Source: Microbacterium trichothecenolyticum (GTDB lineage Bacteria; Actinomycetota; Actinomycetes; Actinomycetales; Microbacteriaceae). Taken from it: a stretch of DNA of 61,790 nt. Shown here piece after piece: positions 27,941 through 36,940 of the stretch. The DNA lies in NCBI RefSeq assembly GCF_000956465.1, contig NZ_JYJA01000019.1, positions 1 to 61,790 of the forward strand, read 5' to 3'. The notes beneath the pieces are model-generated. The model was not told the origin of the DNA, made no database searches, and saw only the letters and a program-made list of their open reading frames with translations. Each line of letters begins with the position of its first letter. The stretch's first letter is position 1. A program made the translations under genes and the position numbers.

Positions 27941-29407
27941 ATGATCACCATCACGTTCGACGCGACGTGGTGGGTGGTGCTCGTCTTCATCGTCGACATC
28001 GTCATCCGCGTCACTGCGATCATCGTGGTGCCGCGCAACCGCCGCCCGACCGCGGCGATGGCGTGGCTGCTGGCGATCTACTTCATCCCGATCATCGGCG
28101 TGTTCCTGTTCCTGCTGATCGGCAACCCGCGGCTTCCGCGCAAGCGCCGCCGCAAGCAGGAGCGCATCAACGACTACATCCACGACACGAGTGCGTCGCT
28201 GGACTTCGGCACGTTGCGCCCCCACGCCCCGGGCTGGTTCACGTCGCTCGTGACGCTCAACCGCAATCTCGGCGCGATGCCCCTCGCCGGCGACAACGCC
28301 GCGCACCTGATCCCCGACTACCAGGAGAGCCTCGACGCGATGGCGGACGCCATTCGCGAAGCCGAGCGGTTCGTCCACGTCGAGTTCTACATCCTGCAGG
28401 CGGACGCGGCGACCGACAACTTCTTCCGCGCGCTCGAAGAGGTGGCGGCGCGCGGCGTGACCGTGCGCGTACTGCTGGACCACTGGGCGAACCGCGGCAA
28501 GCCGTTCTACAAGCGCACCCTCAAGCGCCTGACCGCGATGGGCGCGCAGTGGCACCTCATGCTCCCGGTGCAGCCGCTGCGCGGCAAGTATCAGCGACCC
28601 GATCTGCGCAACCACCGCAAGCTCCTCGTCGTCGACGGACGCGTCGCGTTCACCGGCTCGCAGAACGTCACCGACTCGACGTACAACCTGCGCAAGAACA
28701 TCAAGCGGGGCCTGCACTGGGTCGACCTCATGGCGCGCATCCAAGGCCCGGTCGTGGCATCCGTCAATGCCGTCTTCCTGAGCGACTGGTACAGCGAGAC
28801 CGACGAGGTGCTCACCGACCAGATCGACCTGTTCGACGTGACCAGCGGGCCGGGCGATCTCGACTGCCAGATCATCCCCTCCGGACCGGGCTTCGAATTC
28901 CAGAACAACCTCAAGCTCTTCGCCGGGCTGCTCTACGCGGCGCAGCGCAGGATCATCGTGGTGAGCCCGTATTTCGTGCCTGACGAGGCGATGCTGCTGG
29001 CGATCACGACTGCGTGTCAACGCGGCATCCATGTCGAGCTCTTCGTGTCGGAGGAGGGCGACCAGGCGATCGTCTACCACGCGCAGCGCAGCTACTACGA
29101 GGCGCTGCTGCGCGCGGGCGTGAAGATCTGGATGTACAAGAAGCCGTTCATCCTGCACACGAAGAGCCTCACCATCGACGACGAGGTCGCCATCGTCGGC
29201 TCGAGCAACATGGACATGCGCTCGTTCGGTCTCAACATGGAGATCTCGATGCTCGTGCGCGGCGAGGAGTTCGTGCGCCAGATGCGCATCGTGGAGGACA
29301 TGTACCGCTCGCTCTCACGGGAGCTCACGCTCGAGGAGTGGGAGAAGCAGCCGCTGCGCTCGACGGTGCTCGACAATCTCGCGAGGCTCACCTCGGCCCT
29401 GCAGTAG
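27941..29407 (+). CDS. cls: Cardiolipin synthase
   Basis: A 488-aa phospholipase-D family enzyme that makes cardiolipin. Two N-terminal helices (residues 9-30 and 40-61) anchor it to the membrane. The two HKD motifs are intact: His225/Lys227/Asp232 in NHRKLLVVD and His406/Lys408/Asp413 in LHTKSLTIDD. GSQN and GSSN follow them as usual. TAGTGT at 27867-27872 is a likely -10 box, giving a leader of about 65 bases. Confidence 0.93.
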   Translation: MITITFDATWWVVLVFIVDIVIRVTAIIVVPRNRRPTAAMAWLLAIYFIPIIGVFLFLLIGNPRLPRKRRRKQERINDYIHDTSASLDFGTLRPHAPGWFTSLVTLNRNLGAMPLAGDNAAHLIPDYQESLDAMADAIREAERFVHVEFYILQADAATDNFFRALEEVAARGVTVRVLLDHWANRGKPFYKRTLKRLTAMGAQWHLMLPVQPLRGKYQRPDLRNHRKLLVVDGRVAFTGSQNVTDSTYNLRKNIKRGLHWVDLMARIQGPVVASVNAVFLSDWYSETDEVLTDQIDLFDVTSGPGDLDCQIIPSGPGFEFQNNLKLFAGLLYAAQRRIIVVSPYFVPDEAMLLAITTACQRGIHVELFVSEEGDQAIVYHAQRSYYEALLRAGVKIWMYKKPFILHTKSLTIDDEVAIVGSSNMDMRSFGLNMEISMLVRGEEFVRQMRIVEDMYRSLSRELTLEEWEKQPLRSTVLDNLARLTSALQ

Positions 29408-29533
29408 GGGGTTCTCCCGGCGGATCGTGACCTTGACGTGACCGGACTGCTGAGATTCCGGGGCGTTTTGCGACACGATATGGGTGACGGATGCTGCGGG
29501 GGATGGCGTCCGCAGAACTCCAGGAGGCCTCGC

Positions 29534-30271
29534 ATGCCCACTCGCTCCCGTTCACTGCTCGCCGGTCTCGGCCTGGCGCTGCTCACCGCAGGACTCCTGA
29601 CGGCCTGCGCGACGCCCGCCGGCGGCGGCACCACCCCGACGCCGGCCGCGACCGGCAAGGACGACGACAGCAGCAACGAGCAGGAGGTCGGCGCGGCCTG
29701 GCTCGACGGCGGTCGCATGGTCGGCATCGTCACCCAGGGCAGCTCGACGTGCATCCCGGTCGCCGAGGAGGCGACCTACGAGAACGGCGTGATGAAGGTC
29801 ACCCTGGTCGACGCCGAGGGCGACGAGGCGTGCACCGCCGACCTCGTCCCGCGCGTGACGCTCGTGGGCACCCCCGACGGTGTCGACCCGGCGAAGGGCG
29901 TCGAGATCGAGGTGACCGGCGACGGCTGGCACGGCGACACCGACCTCGAGGGCGTCGAAGGCCTGAAGACAGGCGGTGAGACCGACTACCTGCCGAGCGC
30001 CGGCTGGACGGACGTCGACGGCCAGTTCGTGATCCTGTCGTGGGGTTCGTCCTCGTGCGCTCCCACGATCGAGAACACCGAGCCGACGAGCGCGACCGAG
30101 GTCACGGTGACCTTCGTGACCCCGCCTGCAGACCAGGTCTGCACCATGGACATGGCCCCGCGCGGTGTCGTGACGGCGGTGAACGGCCTCGAGGACGAAG
30201 ACGCCGACACCTTCGCCATCCTCACCGGCGGCGAGTTCGACAACATCCGCATCCCGATCTACCCCAACTGA
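29534..30271 (+). CDS. Lipoprotein with two homologous cysteine-containing domains
   Basis: A 245-aa protein starting at ATG 29534 with CAGGAGG upstream. The signal ends in a lipobox (LTAGLLTAC, Cys about 25). A low-complexity Thr/Pro linker follows. The mature part is an internal duplication: AAWLDGGRMVGIVTQGSSTC and AGWTDVDGQFVILSWGSSSC start two similar blocks, each ending with a CTADLVPR or CTMDMAPR motif. Each block has two cysteines, probably one disulfide each. Anchored outside the membrane; function unknown. Confidence 0.75.
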   Translation: MPTRSRSLLAGLGLALLTAGLLTACATPAGGGTTPTPAATGKDDDSSNEQEVGAAWLDGGRMVGIVTQGSSTCIPVAEEATYENGVMKVTLVDAEGDEACTADLVPRVTLVGTPDGVDPAKGVEIEVTGDGWHGDTDLEGVEGLKTGGETDYLPSAGWTDVDGQFVILSWGSSSCAPTIENTEPTSATEVTVTFVTPPADQVCTMDMAPRGVVTAVNGLEDEDADTFAILTGGEFDNIRIPIYPN

Positions 30272-30368
30272 CGCGTGGGATTCCGGATGCCGCGGCCCGC
30301 GGCATCCGGAATCCCACAACCGGTCCGCCCGCCCCGCCTGCCGCCGCCGCCCCGCCCGCCCCGTCATC

Positions 30369-30430
30369 GCTCCGCAGTCACTTTTGGCGTGTTCCGAGCC
30401 TCGAGTCCGGCCGTTTCTGACTGCGGAACG
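30369..30430. repeat. REP-like palindrome, copy 1
   Basis: CTCCGCAGTCA at the left pairs with TGACTGCGGAA at the right across about 40 bases beginning CTTTTGGCGTGTTCCG. It is the first of three copies spaced about 100 bases apart. Confidence 0.7.
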
Positions 30431-30471
30431 CCGTGGCCGGGCGCCGCGTACCCCGGCGTTCGCGCAGCTTC

Positions 30472-30530
30472 GTTCGGCAGTCACTTTCGGCGCGTTCCCG
30501 GCGTCTGTCCCGCCCTAGCTGACTGCGGAG
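30472..30530. repeat. REP-like palindrome, copy 2
   Basis: GTTCGGCAGTCA pairs with TGACTGCGGAG; the inner left part is CTTTCGGCGCGTTCCCGG. Same family as copies 1 and 3. Confidence 0.7.
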
Positions 30531-30573
30531 CCGCCGTGGGCTGGGCTCCGTCCCCAGGCGTTCGGGCACCTTC

Positions 30574-30634
30574 GTTCCGCAGTCACTTTCGGCGCGTCCT
30601 GGGCCTCGAGTCCCGCCCATACTGACTGCGGAGC
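30574..30634. repeat. REP-like palindrome, copy 3
   Basis: GTTCCGCAGTCA pairs with TGACTGCGGAGC; inner part CTTTCGGCGCGTCCTGGG. It lies about 100 bases before the next gene. Confidence 0.7.
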
Positions 30635-30737
30635 GGCAGGCGCTGGTTCCTCCCCAGGAGGAGTGAACGGTGCCGTCGTCCACAGAACGCGGAACGCAGT
30701 TCCACCGCGACCGACCGCGCGGTCAGGATCGGGCGGC

Positions 30738-31718
30738 ATGCGCAGAACGCCGCTTCCACACGGTCTCGGGACGGTCTTCACGATCGCGGAGGCGCGGAGT
30801 GCGGGTGTCCCGAGGTCGAGGCTGCGGGCTCTCGACCTCGACAGCCCCTTCCGCGGGCTCCGCGTGGTGTGCGACGCAGTCCCCGCGTCGCCGGGAACGC
30901 GGTCCAAGGCGGAGGAGGCGACCGCAGCCATTCGCGAACGTGCCCTCCTCTACGCGCGGGTGATGCCCGCGAATCAGTTCTTCTCGCACGTGACCGCTGC
31001 GGTGTTGTGGGGGCTGCCACTCCCGTCTCGCACCCTGACCGATGCGTTCGGTCGTCCCCGGATGCTCGACGTCGCGGTGCGGGCTCCGCTGCGGCATCCG
31101 CGGCACGACGGAGTTCTCGGCCACCAGGTGAAGCAGCGAAGCGTCGCGGTCGTCGATCACCCGAGCCACGGCCTTCCGCTGACGAGTCCCGCATTCACCT
31201 GGGTGATGCTGGCGGCGGTCGTGCGCGACGAGTACGACCTCGTGGCGCTCGCCGACGGGGTCGTCCGCGAGCAGATGTTCTCGGGGGACGCGCAGCCGCT
31301 CGGCACTCTCTCCGAGCTCGAATCGGCGGTGCGGTCTGGCCGCAGGGTGGGCATCAGGGCGTTGAGGACGGCATTTCCTCGTGTGCGCACCCGTTCGGCG
31401 TCGCGAATGGAGACGCGCTGCAGGTTGATCATCGTCGACGCGGGTCTGCCGGAGCCGCTCCTGAACCATGCGGTATTCGACTCGATCGGGGGACTCATCG
31501 GAGTCGTCGACCTCGCATACCCCGAGCTGAGGATCGCCATCGAGTACGAGGGTGAACACCATCTTCGCGATCCCGAGCAATGGGCGAAGGACATCGCTCG
31601 CTACGAGGCGCTGGCCAGCGCCGGCTGGTTCGTGATCCGAGTCACGAGGAACGACGTGTTCGACGGTCGGGCGGACCTCGTCCGCCGCGTGCGGTCGGCA
31701 ATCCGCTCCCGTCGCTGA
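30738..31718 (+). CDS. AbiEi/DUF559-like protein with PD-(D/E)XK endonuclease-type C-terminus
   Basis: A 326-aa protein. The N-terminus (TVFTIAEARSAGVPRSRLRAL) resembles the winged-helix start of AbiEi-type proteins, followed by VTAAVLWGLPLP. The C-terminus looks like a restriction-endonuclease fold: VVDLAYPELRIAIEYEGEHH supplies Asp and Glu-x-Glu, and WFVIRVTRNDV is the usual strand after it. Many actinobacteria have several such proteins; their roles are unclear and may involve DNA cleavage or defence. I chose ATG 30738; GTG 30663 in the same frame has AGGAGG too close to it. REP-like palindromes lie on both sides, with no partner gene adjacent. Confidence 0.65.
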   Translation: MRRTPLPHGLGTVFTIAEARSAGVPRSRLRALDLDSPFRGLRVVCDAVPASPGTRSKAEEATAAIRERALLYARVMPANQFFSHVTAAVLWGLPLPSRTLTDAFGRPRMLDVAVRAPLRHPRHDGVLGHQVKQRSVAVVDHPSHGLPLTSPAFTWVMLAAVVRDEYDLVALADGVVREQMFSGDAQPLGTLSELESAVRSGRRVGIRALRTAFPRVRTRSASRMETRCRLIIVDAGLPEPLLNHAVFDSIGGLIGVVDLAYPELRIAIEYEGEHHLRDPEQWAKDIARYEALASAGWFVIRVTRNDVFDGRADLVRRVRSAIRSRR

Positions 31719-31738
31719 CGGCGACCTCCGCCATCGCC

Positions 31739-31799
31739 GCTCCGCAGTCGCTTCGGGCGGGTCGCCCCACCGGGAGCTGACCAAACGTGACTGCGGAGT
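31739..31799. repeat. REP-like palindrome, copy 4
   Basis: GCTCCGCAGTCG pairs with CGTGACTGCGGAGTG across a spacer containing CTTCGGGCGGGTCGCC. It lies just after the endonuclease-like gene, so the four copies flank it. Confidence 0.65.
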
Positions 31800-31835
31800 G
31801 GGGACGGATGCTGCGGCGGTGGGCGGCCAGAATCC

Positions 31836-32066
31836 TCAATCCGCCCACACCAGCAGGTCGCCGACCTCGCAATCCAGCGCCCGGCAGATCGCGGACAGCG
31901 TCGAGTAGCGGATCGCGCGGGCGCGGTCGTTCTTGAGGATCGACAGGTTCACGACCGAGACTCCGACGAGTTCCGACAGCCGTGTCAGGGTCATGCCGCG
32001 CTCCTCGAGCAGCTCGTCGAGCCGGCAGTGCACCCCGGAGGGGCCGTCGTCGTCGGCGGGTGTCAC
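31836..32066 (-). CDS. XRE-family (YozG-like) transcriptional regulator
   Basis: A 76-aa Cro/CI-type helix-turn-helix protein: LDELLEERGMTLTRLSELVG, VSVVNLSILKNDRARAIRYS, then LSAICRALDCEVGDLLVW. Such short regulators are usually encoded right after DUF2975 membrane proteins. The GTG start overlaps the stop of the preceding gene (GTGA). It is likely to bind the TATCG palindromes in front of this operon. Confidence 0.85.
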   Translation of the reverse strand: MTPADDDGPSGVHCRLDELLEERGMTLTRLSELVGVSVVNLSILKNDRARAIRYSTLSAICRALDCEVGDLLVWAD

Positions 32067-32809
32067 ACGAGCCCCCGGACGTCGCGCTGCAGCGCGGCCC
32101 CGTGCCGGAACACTGCGCCGAGAGCCCACAGCGCGACGGCGGCGCCGATCGGCCAGAGCGGCACCGTGAGCCGGTAGATGCCCGTCGCGGTCACTGCCGC
32201 GTCACTCGTGCTCGGCGGCAGTACCTCAGCCGCGGCCATCGCACGGCCGATGTCGCCGGCGAGTCCGCCGCCGAGGCCGGCCGCCAGCACGACGACGGCT
32301 GCGATGACGAGCCAGCGGCCGGCGATTCGAGCGAAGGGTGTTCCCCGCAGCGCCTCGCGGCACACCACGACGAGGAGCACCGCGGGCATCGCGATCACCA
32401 CGAGCGTGAGCAACTCGCCGAGGGCGAGCATCACCTTGGCGCCCGCGCTGAGCACCGTGATCGTGAGGTCGGCCGCCGGGGCATTCGCGCACCACAGTGC
32501 CGTGGTCGCCGTCGGCTCAGCGGGAACGGTCTGTTCGCACGGCAGCGTCTCGGGCCACACCAGCGCCACCGGGACACCGGCGACCCACGTGTCGACCGCG
32601 CTGAGCCAGCGCCAAATCGTGAGCCCGGCCGCGAGTACGGTGAGCGCGAGCCACATGCGGGCGACCGCGCCGGTCACCTCGAGGATCACGCTGGGGCTCT
32701 TTCGTCGCCGCGCGTCCCAGACGAGCAGGCCGACGATCGCCGCGAGGATCGCGAGCCCTGCGAGGGTGAGGAGCAGGGCGCCGCCGAGGTCTGTCCACCC
32801 GATGCCCAT
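32063..32809 (-). CDS. Multi-pass membrane protein (DUF2975-like)
   Basis: A 248-aa protein with about five helices (LLLTLAGLAILAAIVGLLVW, LALTVLAAGLTIWRWL, LLTLVVIAMPAVLLVVV, WLVIAAVVVLAAGLGGGLA, LWPIGAAVALWALGAVF). The motif CREALRGTPFARIAGRWLV is typical of DUF2975 proteins. The ATG shares one base with the stop of the upstream gene, and the stop overlaps the XRE regulator. Function unknown. Confidence 0.75.
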   Translation of the reverse strand: MGIGWTDLGGALLLTLAGLAILAAIVGLLVWDARRRKSPSVILEVTGAVARMWLALTVLAAGLTIWRWLSAVDTWVAGVPVALVWPETLPCEQTVPAEPTATTALWCANAPAADLTITVLSAGAKVMLALGELLTLVVIAMPAVLLVVVCREALRGTPFARIAGRWLVIAAVVVLAAGLGGGLAGDIGRAMAAAEVLPPSTSDAAVTATGIYRLTVPLWPIGAAVALWALGAVFRHGAALQRDVRGLV

Positions 32810-33558
32810 CAGACCAAAGCCTCCGTGTCCTTCTGCATGCGCACGCCGATCTGGAAGGCCGCGGCTACCAGCGCGAGCCCGAGCGCCCATCCGACCGGAG
32901 CAAGGTCCAACGACAGACTCCATCCCATGAAGCCCTCGTACGGTCCGTCGCCCATGTCGCCGGCAGTCATGTGGCGTGCGCCGAGGTAGGCGACGACCGA
33001 TGCCCGCGCCGCGCTCGCCAGCACCTGCGAGCCGAGTCCTCCGACCAGCACCGCGATCGAGGCCACGCCGACGACGTTGGGAAGCGACCGCACAAACGGG
33101 CGTCCGCGCAGGAGAGCGATGGCGAGCCACGCCACTGCGAGGCCGATCGAGAGAGTTGCGAGCAAGGGCAGCGCGAGTTCGAGGTACAGCAGCCAGCGCG
33201 TGCCGTCGGGGAGACCTGTCAGGTCGATCCATGCCGATTCGTAGCCGGCGTCTACAATCGCGCTCGACTTCTCGGTGAACGCAGGCACCAGCGCGTTCCC
33301 GAGCGGGAAGCCCGACACCCGCGAAGGCTCCCGGGTGAACACCTGGATCCCCGCCGTCACCAGAAAGACCGCGCTGCCGCCGGCGACGAGCAGGGCGCCC
33401 GTGCCCACCAGGGCGACGACCCACTCCTCTACCCGCGAGAGCGCCGTGGCGCGGTCGCCGCGTCTGCTGCGCACCATCACCGCCACCACGAGCGTCGCCA
33501 CGACGATCGGCAACCCGACCCAGAGTGCGAGGAATCCCCATCCCATGCCTGACCCCAT
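32809..33558 (-). CDS. Multi-pass membrane protein (DUF2975-like), first in operon
   Basis: A 249-aa paralogue-like protein with about five helices (LALWVGLPIVVATLVVAVMV, VALVGTGALLVAGGSAVFLV, LYLELALPLLATLSIGLAV and others). ALLRGRPFVRSLPNVVGV matches the RGxPF motif of the next gene. The ATG at 33558 is embedded in operator-like palindromes with no Shine-Dalgarno; ATG 33546 is an alternative. Two membrane proteins plus an XRE regulator form one unit. Confidence 0.75.
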   Translation of the reverse strand: MGSGMGWGFLALWVGLPIVVATLVVAVMVRSRRGDRATALSRVEEWVVALVGTGALLVAGGSAVFLVTAGIQVFTREPSRVSGFPLGNALVPAFTEKSSAIVDAGYESAWIDLTGLPDGTRWLLYLELALPLLATLSIGLAVAWLAIALLRGRPFVRSLPNVVGVASIAVLVGGLGSQVLASAARASVVAYLGARHMTAGDMGDGPYEGFMGWSLSLDLAPVGWALGLALVAAAFQIGVRMQKDTEALV

Positions 33559-33589
33559 ATCGATAAACGTTGTTATCGAAAAACGATAA
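33556..33589 (-). promoter_or_regulatory. TATCG operator/promoter cluster of the DUF2975-XRE operon
   Basis: An AT-rich island carries TATCGATA (33558-33565), then TTATCG (33573-33578) and CGATAA (33584-33589) as an inverted pair. CGATAA at 33561-33566 also pairs with TTATCG at 33573. The sites overlap the start codon, so bound regulator would block transcription directly. Confidence 0.65.
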
Positions 33590-33740
33590 GCCCGATGGAT
33601 GCTGCGGCGCAAGGCATCCGTTCCGTTTCGCGCGCGCTATGCCCACGGCGAACACGGCCGTGCGCTCCCGAGCCGCTGGCTACCCTCGATGTAAGGCGAG
33701 ATGGGCTCAGCAGACCCACACCGCCCCGGAGGAGTGAACG

Positions 33741-36266
33741 ATGTTCGAGAGATTCACCGACCGTGCCCGTCGTGTGGTCGTCCTCGCCCAGGAAGAGGCG
33801 AAGATGCTGAACCACAACTACATCGGCACCGAGCACATCCTGCTCGGTCTCATCCACGAGGGCGAAGGGGTCGCCGCCAAGGCGCTCGAGAGCCTGGGCA
33901 TCTCGCTCGACGCCGTGCGCGAGCAGGTGCAGGACATCATCGGCCAGGGCCAGCAGCAGCCGACAGGGCACATCCCCTTCACGCCGCGAGCCAAGAAGGT
34001 GCTCGAGCTGAGCCTGCGCGAGGCGCTGCAGCTGGGCCACAACTACATCGGCACCGAGCACATCCTCCTCGGCCTCATCCGCGAGGGCGAGGGCGTCGCC
34101 GCCCAGGTGCTCGTCAAGCTCGGGGCCGACCTCAACAAGGTGCGCCAGCAGGTCATCCAGCTGCTCTCGGGCTACCAGGGCAAGGAGCCCGCGGGCGTGG
34201 CCTCCGGCGCCGGCGAGCAGACCCAGGGCACGACACAGGGCGGCTCGCAGGTGCTCGACCAGTTCGGCCGCAACCTCACGCAGGCCGCGCGCGACAACAA
34301 GCTCGACCCGGTCATCGGGCGCGAGAAGGAGATCGAGCGCGTGATGCAGATCCTGTCGCGTCGCTCCAAGAACAACCCTGTCCTGATCGGCGAGCCGGGT
34401 GTCGGCAAGACCGCTGTCGTCGAGGGGCTCGCTCAGGCGATCGTCAAGGGCGACGTGCCCGAGACGCTCAAAGACAAGCAGCTCTACTCGCTCGACCTCG
34501 GCTCGCTCATCGCCGGCTCCCGCTACCGCGGTGACTTCGAGGAGCGCCTCAAGAAGGTCACCAAGGAGATCCGCACGCGCGGCGACATCATCGTCTTCAT
34601 CGACGAGATCCACACCCTGGTGGGTGCGGGTGCCGCCGAGGGCGCGATCGACGCCGCCTCGATCCTGAAGCCGCTCTTGGCCCGTGGCGAGCTCCAGACG
34701 ATCGGCGCGACCACGCTCGACGAGTACCGCAAGCACTTCGAGAAGGATGCTGCGCTCGAGCGCCGCTTCCAGCCGATCCAGGTCGCCGAGCCGAGCCTGC
34801 CCCACGCGATCAACATCCTGAAGGGGCTGCGCGACCGCTACGAGGCGCACCACAAGGTGCAGATCACGGACGGCGCGATCGTCGCGGCAGCGAACCTCGC
34901 CGACCGCTACATCTCGGATCGGTTCCTCCCCGACAAGGCGATCGACCTGATCGATGAGGCCGGCGCGCGCCTGCGCCTGTCGATCCTGTCGAGCCCGCCG
35001 GAGCTGCGCGAGTTCGACGAGAAGATCGCCAAGGTCCGTGAGGACAAGGAGCGCGCCTCCGAAGACCAGGACTTCGAGAAGGCCGCGTCGCTGCGCGACG
35101 AGGAGAAGTCGCTCCTCGCCGAGCGCCTGCGCCTCGAGAAGCAGTGGCGCTCCGGCGACGTCGCCACCCACGCAGTGGTAGACGAGGGCCTGATCGCCGA
35201 GGTGCTCGCCCAGGCCACCGGCATCCCGGTGTTCAAGCTCACCGAGGAGGAGTCGAGCCGTCTCGTCTTCATGGAGAAGGCGCTGCACCAGCGCGTCATC
35301 GGCCAGGAGGAGGCGATCGCCGCACTCTCGAAGACGATCCGCCGTCAGCGCGCGGGCCTCAAGGACCCGAAGCGCCCGTCGGGCTCCTTCATCTTCGCCG
35401 GCCCCACGGGCGTCGGAAAGACCGAGCTCGCCAAGGCGCTCGCCGAGTTCCTCTTCGACGACGAGCACGCGCTCATCTCTCTCGACATGTCGGAGTTCGG
35501 CGAGAAGCACACCGTCTCGCGGCTGTTCGGCGCCCCTCCCGGGTTCGTCGGGTTCGAAGAGGGCGGCCAGCTCACGGAGAAGGTGCGTCGCAAGCCGTTC
35601 TCGGTGGTGCTCTTCGACGAGATCGAGAAGGCCCACCCCGACATCTTCAACTCGCTCCTGCAGATCCTCGAAGAGGGTCGCCTGACCGACGGTCAGGGTC
35701 GTGTCATCGACTTCAAGAACACGGTGATCATCATGACGACGAACCTCGGTTCGTCGGCGATCGCCGGAGGCCCCGTGGGCTTCCAGGTCGAGGGCAACAG
35801 CGGCACGACCTACGAGCGCATGAAGGGCAAGGTCAACGAGGAGCTGAAGCGCAACTTCAAGCCCGAGTTCCTGAACCGCGTCGACGACATCATCGTCTTC
35901 CCGCAGCTCGACAAGGACGAGCTCCGCCAGATCGTGGGTCTGTTCACCAAGCGCCTCGGCGAGCGGCTGCTCGACCGCGACATGACGATCGAGCTGACGG
36001 ATGCCGCGAAGGACAAGCTGATCGAGATCGGCTTCGACCCCGCGCTCGGCGCCCGGCCGCTGCGTCGCGCGATGCAGCGCGAGGTCGAGGACCGTCTTTC
36101 GGAGAAGATCCTGCACGGCGAGCTCGACGCGGGCGACCATGTGAAGGTCGACGCGCAGAACGGCGAGTTCGTCTTCGAGCACGGACCGCGCGGCGACAAG
36201 GTCGCTGTCGGCGTCGTGCACAACGGCGAGATCACCGCCACGCCGGATCTCGCTGCGAACGCGTAA
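33741..36266 (+). CDS. clpC: ATP-dependent Clp protease ATPase subunit ClpC
   Basis: An 841-aa AAA+ unfoldase that feeds proteins to ClpP. Two Clp-N repeats are marked by [14 protein letters not shown] near residues 25 and 99. D1 has Walker A GEPGVGKT (217-224); a UVR-type linker ([20 protein letters not shown]) follows; D2 has GPTGVGKT (554-561) and [16 protein letters not shown] [13 protein letters not shown]. The LGF-like ClpP docking loop should lie in D2. GGAGGAG precedes the ATG, and TACCCT at 33681-33686 may be the -10 box. In mycobacteria lsr2 sits between lysS and clpC; it is absent here. Confidence 0.96.
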   Translation: MFERFTDRARRVVVLAQEEAKMLNHNYIGTEHILLGLIHEGEGVAAKALESLGISLDAVREQVQDIIGQGQQQPTGHIPFTPRAKKVLELSLREALQLGHNYIGTEHILLGLIREGEGVAAQVLVKLGADLNKVRQQVIQLLSGYQGKEPAGVASGAGEQTQGTTQGGSQVLDQFGRNLTQAARDNKLDPVIGREKEIERVMQILSRRSKNNPVLIGEPGVGKTAVVEGLAQAIVKGDVPETLKDKQLYSLDLGSLIAGSRYRGDFEERLKKVTKEIRTRGDIIVFIDEIHTLVGAGAAEGAIDAASILKPLLARGELQTIGATTLDEYRKHFEKDAALERRFQPIQVAEPSLPHAINILKGLRDRYEAHHKVQITDGAIVAAANLADRYISDRFLPDKAIDLIDEAGARLRLSILSSPPELREFDEKIAKVREDKERASEDQDFEKAASLRDEEKSLLAERLRLEKQWRSGDVATHAVVDEGLIAEVLAQATGIPVFKLTEEESSRLVFMEKALHQRVIGQEEAIAALSKTIRRQRAGLKDPKRPSGSFIFAGPTGVGKTELAKALAEFLFDDEHALISLDMSEFGEKHTVSRLFGAPPGFVGFEEGGQLTEKVRRKPFSVVLFDEIEKAHPDIFNSLLQILEEGRLTDGQGRVIDFKNTVIIMTTNLGSSAIAGGPVGFQVEGNSGTTYERMKGKVNEELKRNFKPEFLNRVDDIIVFPQLDKDELRQIVGLFTKRLGERLLDRDMTIELTDAAKDKLIEIGFDPALGARPLRRAMQREVEDRLSEKILHGELDAGDHVKVDAQNGEFVFEHGPRGDKVAVGVVHNGEITATPDLAANA

Positions 36267-36278
36267 ACCTGATCGGAA

Positions 36279-36310
36279 CGAAGAGCGGATGCTGCGGCAT
36301 CCGCTCTTCG
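36279..36310. terminator. Intrinsic terminator after clpC
   Basis: A 14-bp perfect stem (36279-36292 with 36297-36310) and loop TGCG. The arm CGAAGAGCGGATGC is the same as in the terminator at 10062-10093. Confidence 0.75.
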
Positions 36311-36358
36311 TCGTTCGTGGGTGCGTTCGTCGGCGAGCGGGGGTCTTACGCTGGACGG

Positions 36359-36862
36359 GTGGCAGAGTTCACGGTCAGGCCGGCGCGCACGAGCGACGTC
36401 CGCCGCATCCAGGCGCTCCTCGAGCCGTTCGTGCAGCGGCGCATCCTGCTCGGCAAGGACCTCGTGGTGCTCTACGAGGCGACGCAGCAGTTCCTCGTCG
36501 CCGAGGATGCGAACGGCGACCTCATCGGCTGCGGCGCGCTGCACGTCATGTGGGAGGACCTCGGCGAGGTCCGCACCCTGATCGTCGCCGACGGCTGGCT
36601 GCACCACGGCGTGGGCCGCGCGATCGTCGAGGGCCTCGAGACGAACGCCCGTACGCTCGGCCTTTCGCGCCTGTTCTGCCTGACGTTCGAGGTCGAGTTC
36701 TTCACGCGCCGCGGGTTCGAGCAGATCGGCGAGCAGGTCGTCGACCCCGACGTCTACTCGCAGCTCATCCGCTCTCCCGACGAGGGCGTCGCGGAGTTCC
36801 TCGACCTCGCGCATGTGAAGCCGAACACTCTCGGCAATACCCGGATGATCAAGCGCCTCTGA
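36359..36862 (+). CDS. N-acetylglutamate synthase-type GNAT acetyltransferase
   Basis: A 167-aa GNAT enzyme of the short ArgA-like kind (amino-acid N-acetyltransferase): FTVRPARTSDVRRIQALLEP, DLIGCGALHVMWEDLGEVRT, VADGWLHHGVGRAIVEGLE and LTFEVEFFTRRGFEQIGEQ. In mycobacteria a similar small enzyme makes N-acetylglutamate for arginine synthesis. The GTG start is six bases after TACGCT, with no Shine-Dalgarno, so leaderless. The 18 bases from TACGCT into the gene are the same as those at 45734. Confidence 0.85.
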   Translation: MAEFTVRPARTSDVRRIQALLEPFVQRRILLGKDLVVLYEATQQFLVAEDANGDLIGCGALHVMWEDLGEVRTLIVADGWLHHGVGRAIVEGLETNARTLGLSRLFCLTFEVEFFTRRGFEQIGEQVVDPDVYSQLIRSPDEGVAEFLDLAHVKPNTLGNTRMIKRL

Positions 36863-36940
36863 CGCTCGCGGTGCCGCCGGGTCGCGGCATCCGGGGCGCG
36901 CCGACGAGAGAAGGCCACGCCCGCCGTTAGCCTGGTGAGC

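Noticed and set aside
30272..30660. Possible CRISPR array
   Set aside because: Repeats are long imperfect palindromes, only three in a row, with no uniform spacers and no cas genes.
32063..33655. Single 530-residue minus-strand frame spanning two genes
   Set aside because: Its first half is arginine-rich shadow sequence; the true genes are two overlapping membrane proteins.
33573..36221. 882-residue minus-strand frame opposite clpC
   Set aside because: It is a typical GC-rich antisense shadow of clpC with no family signature.
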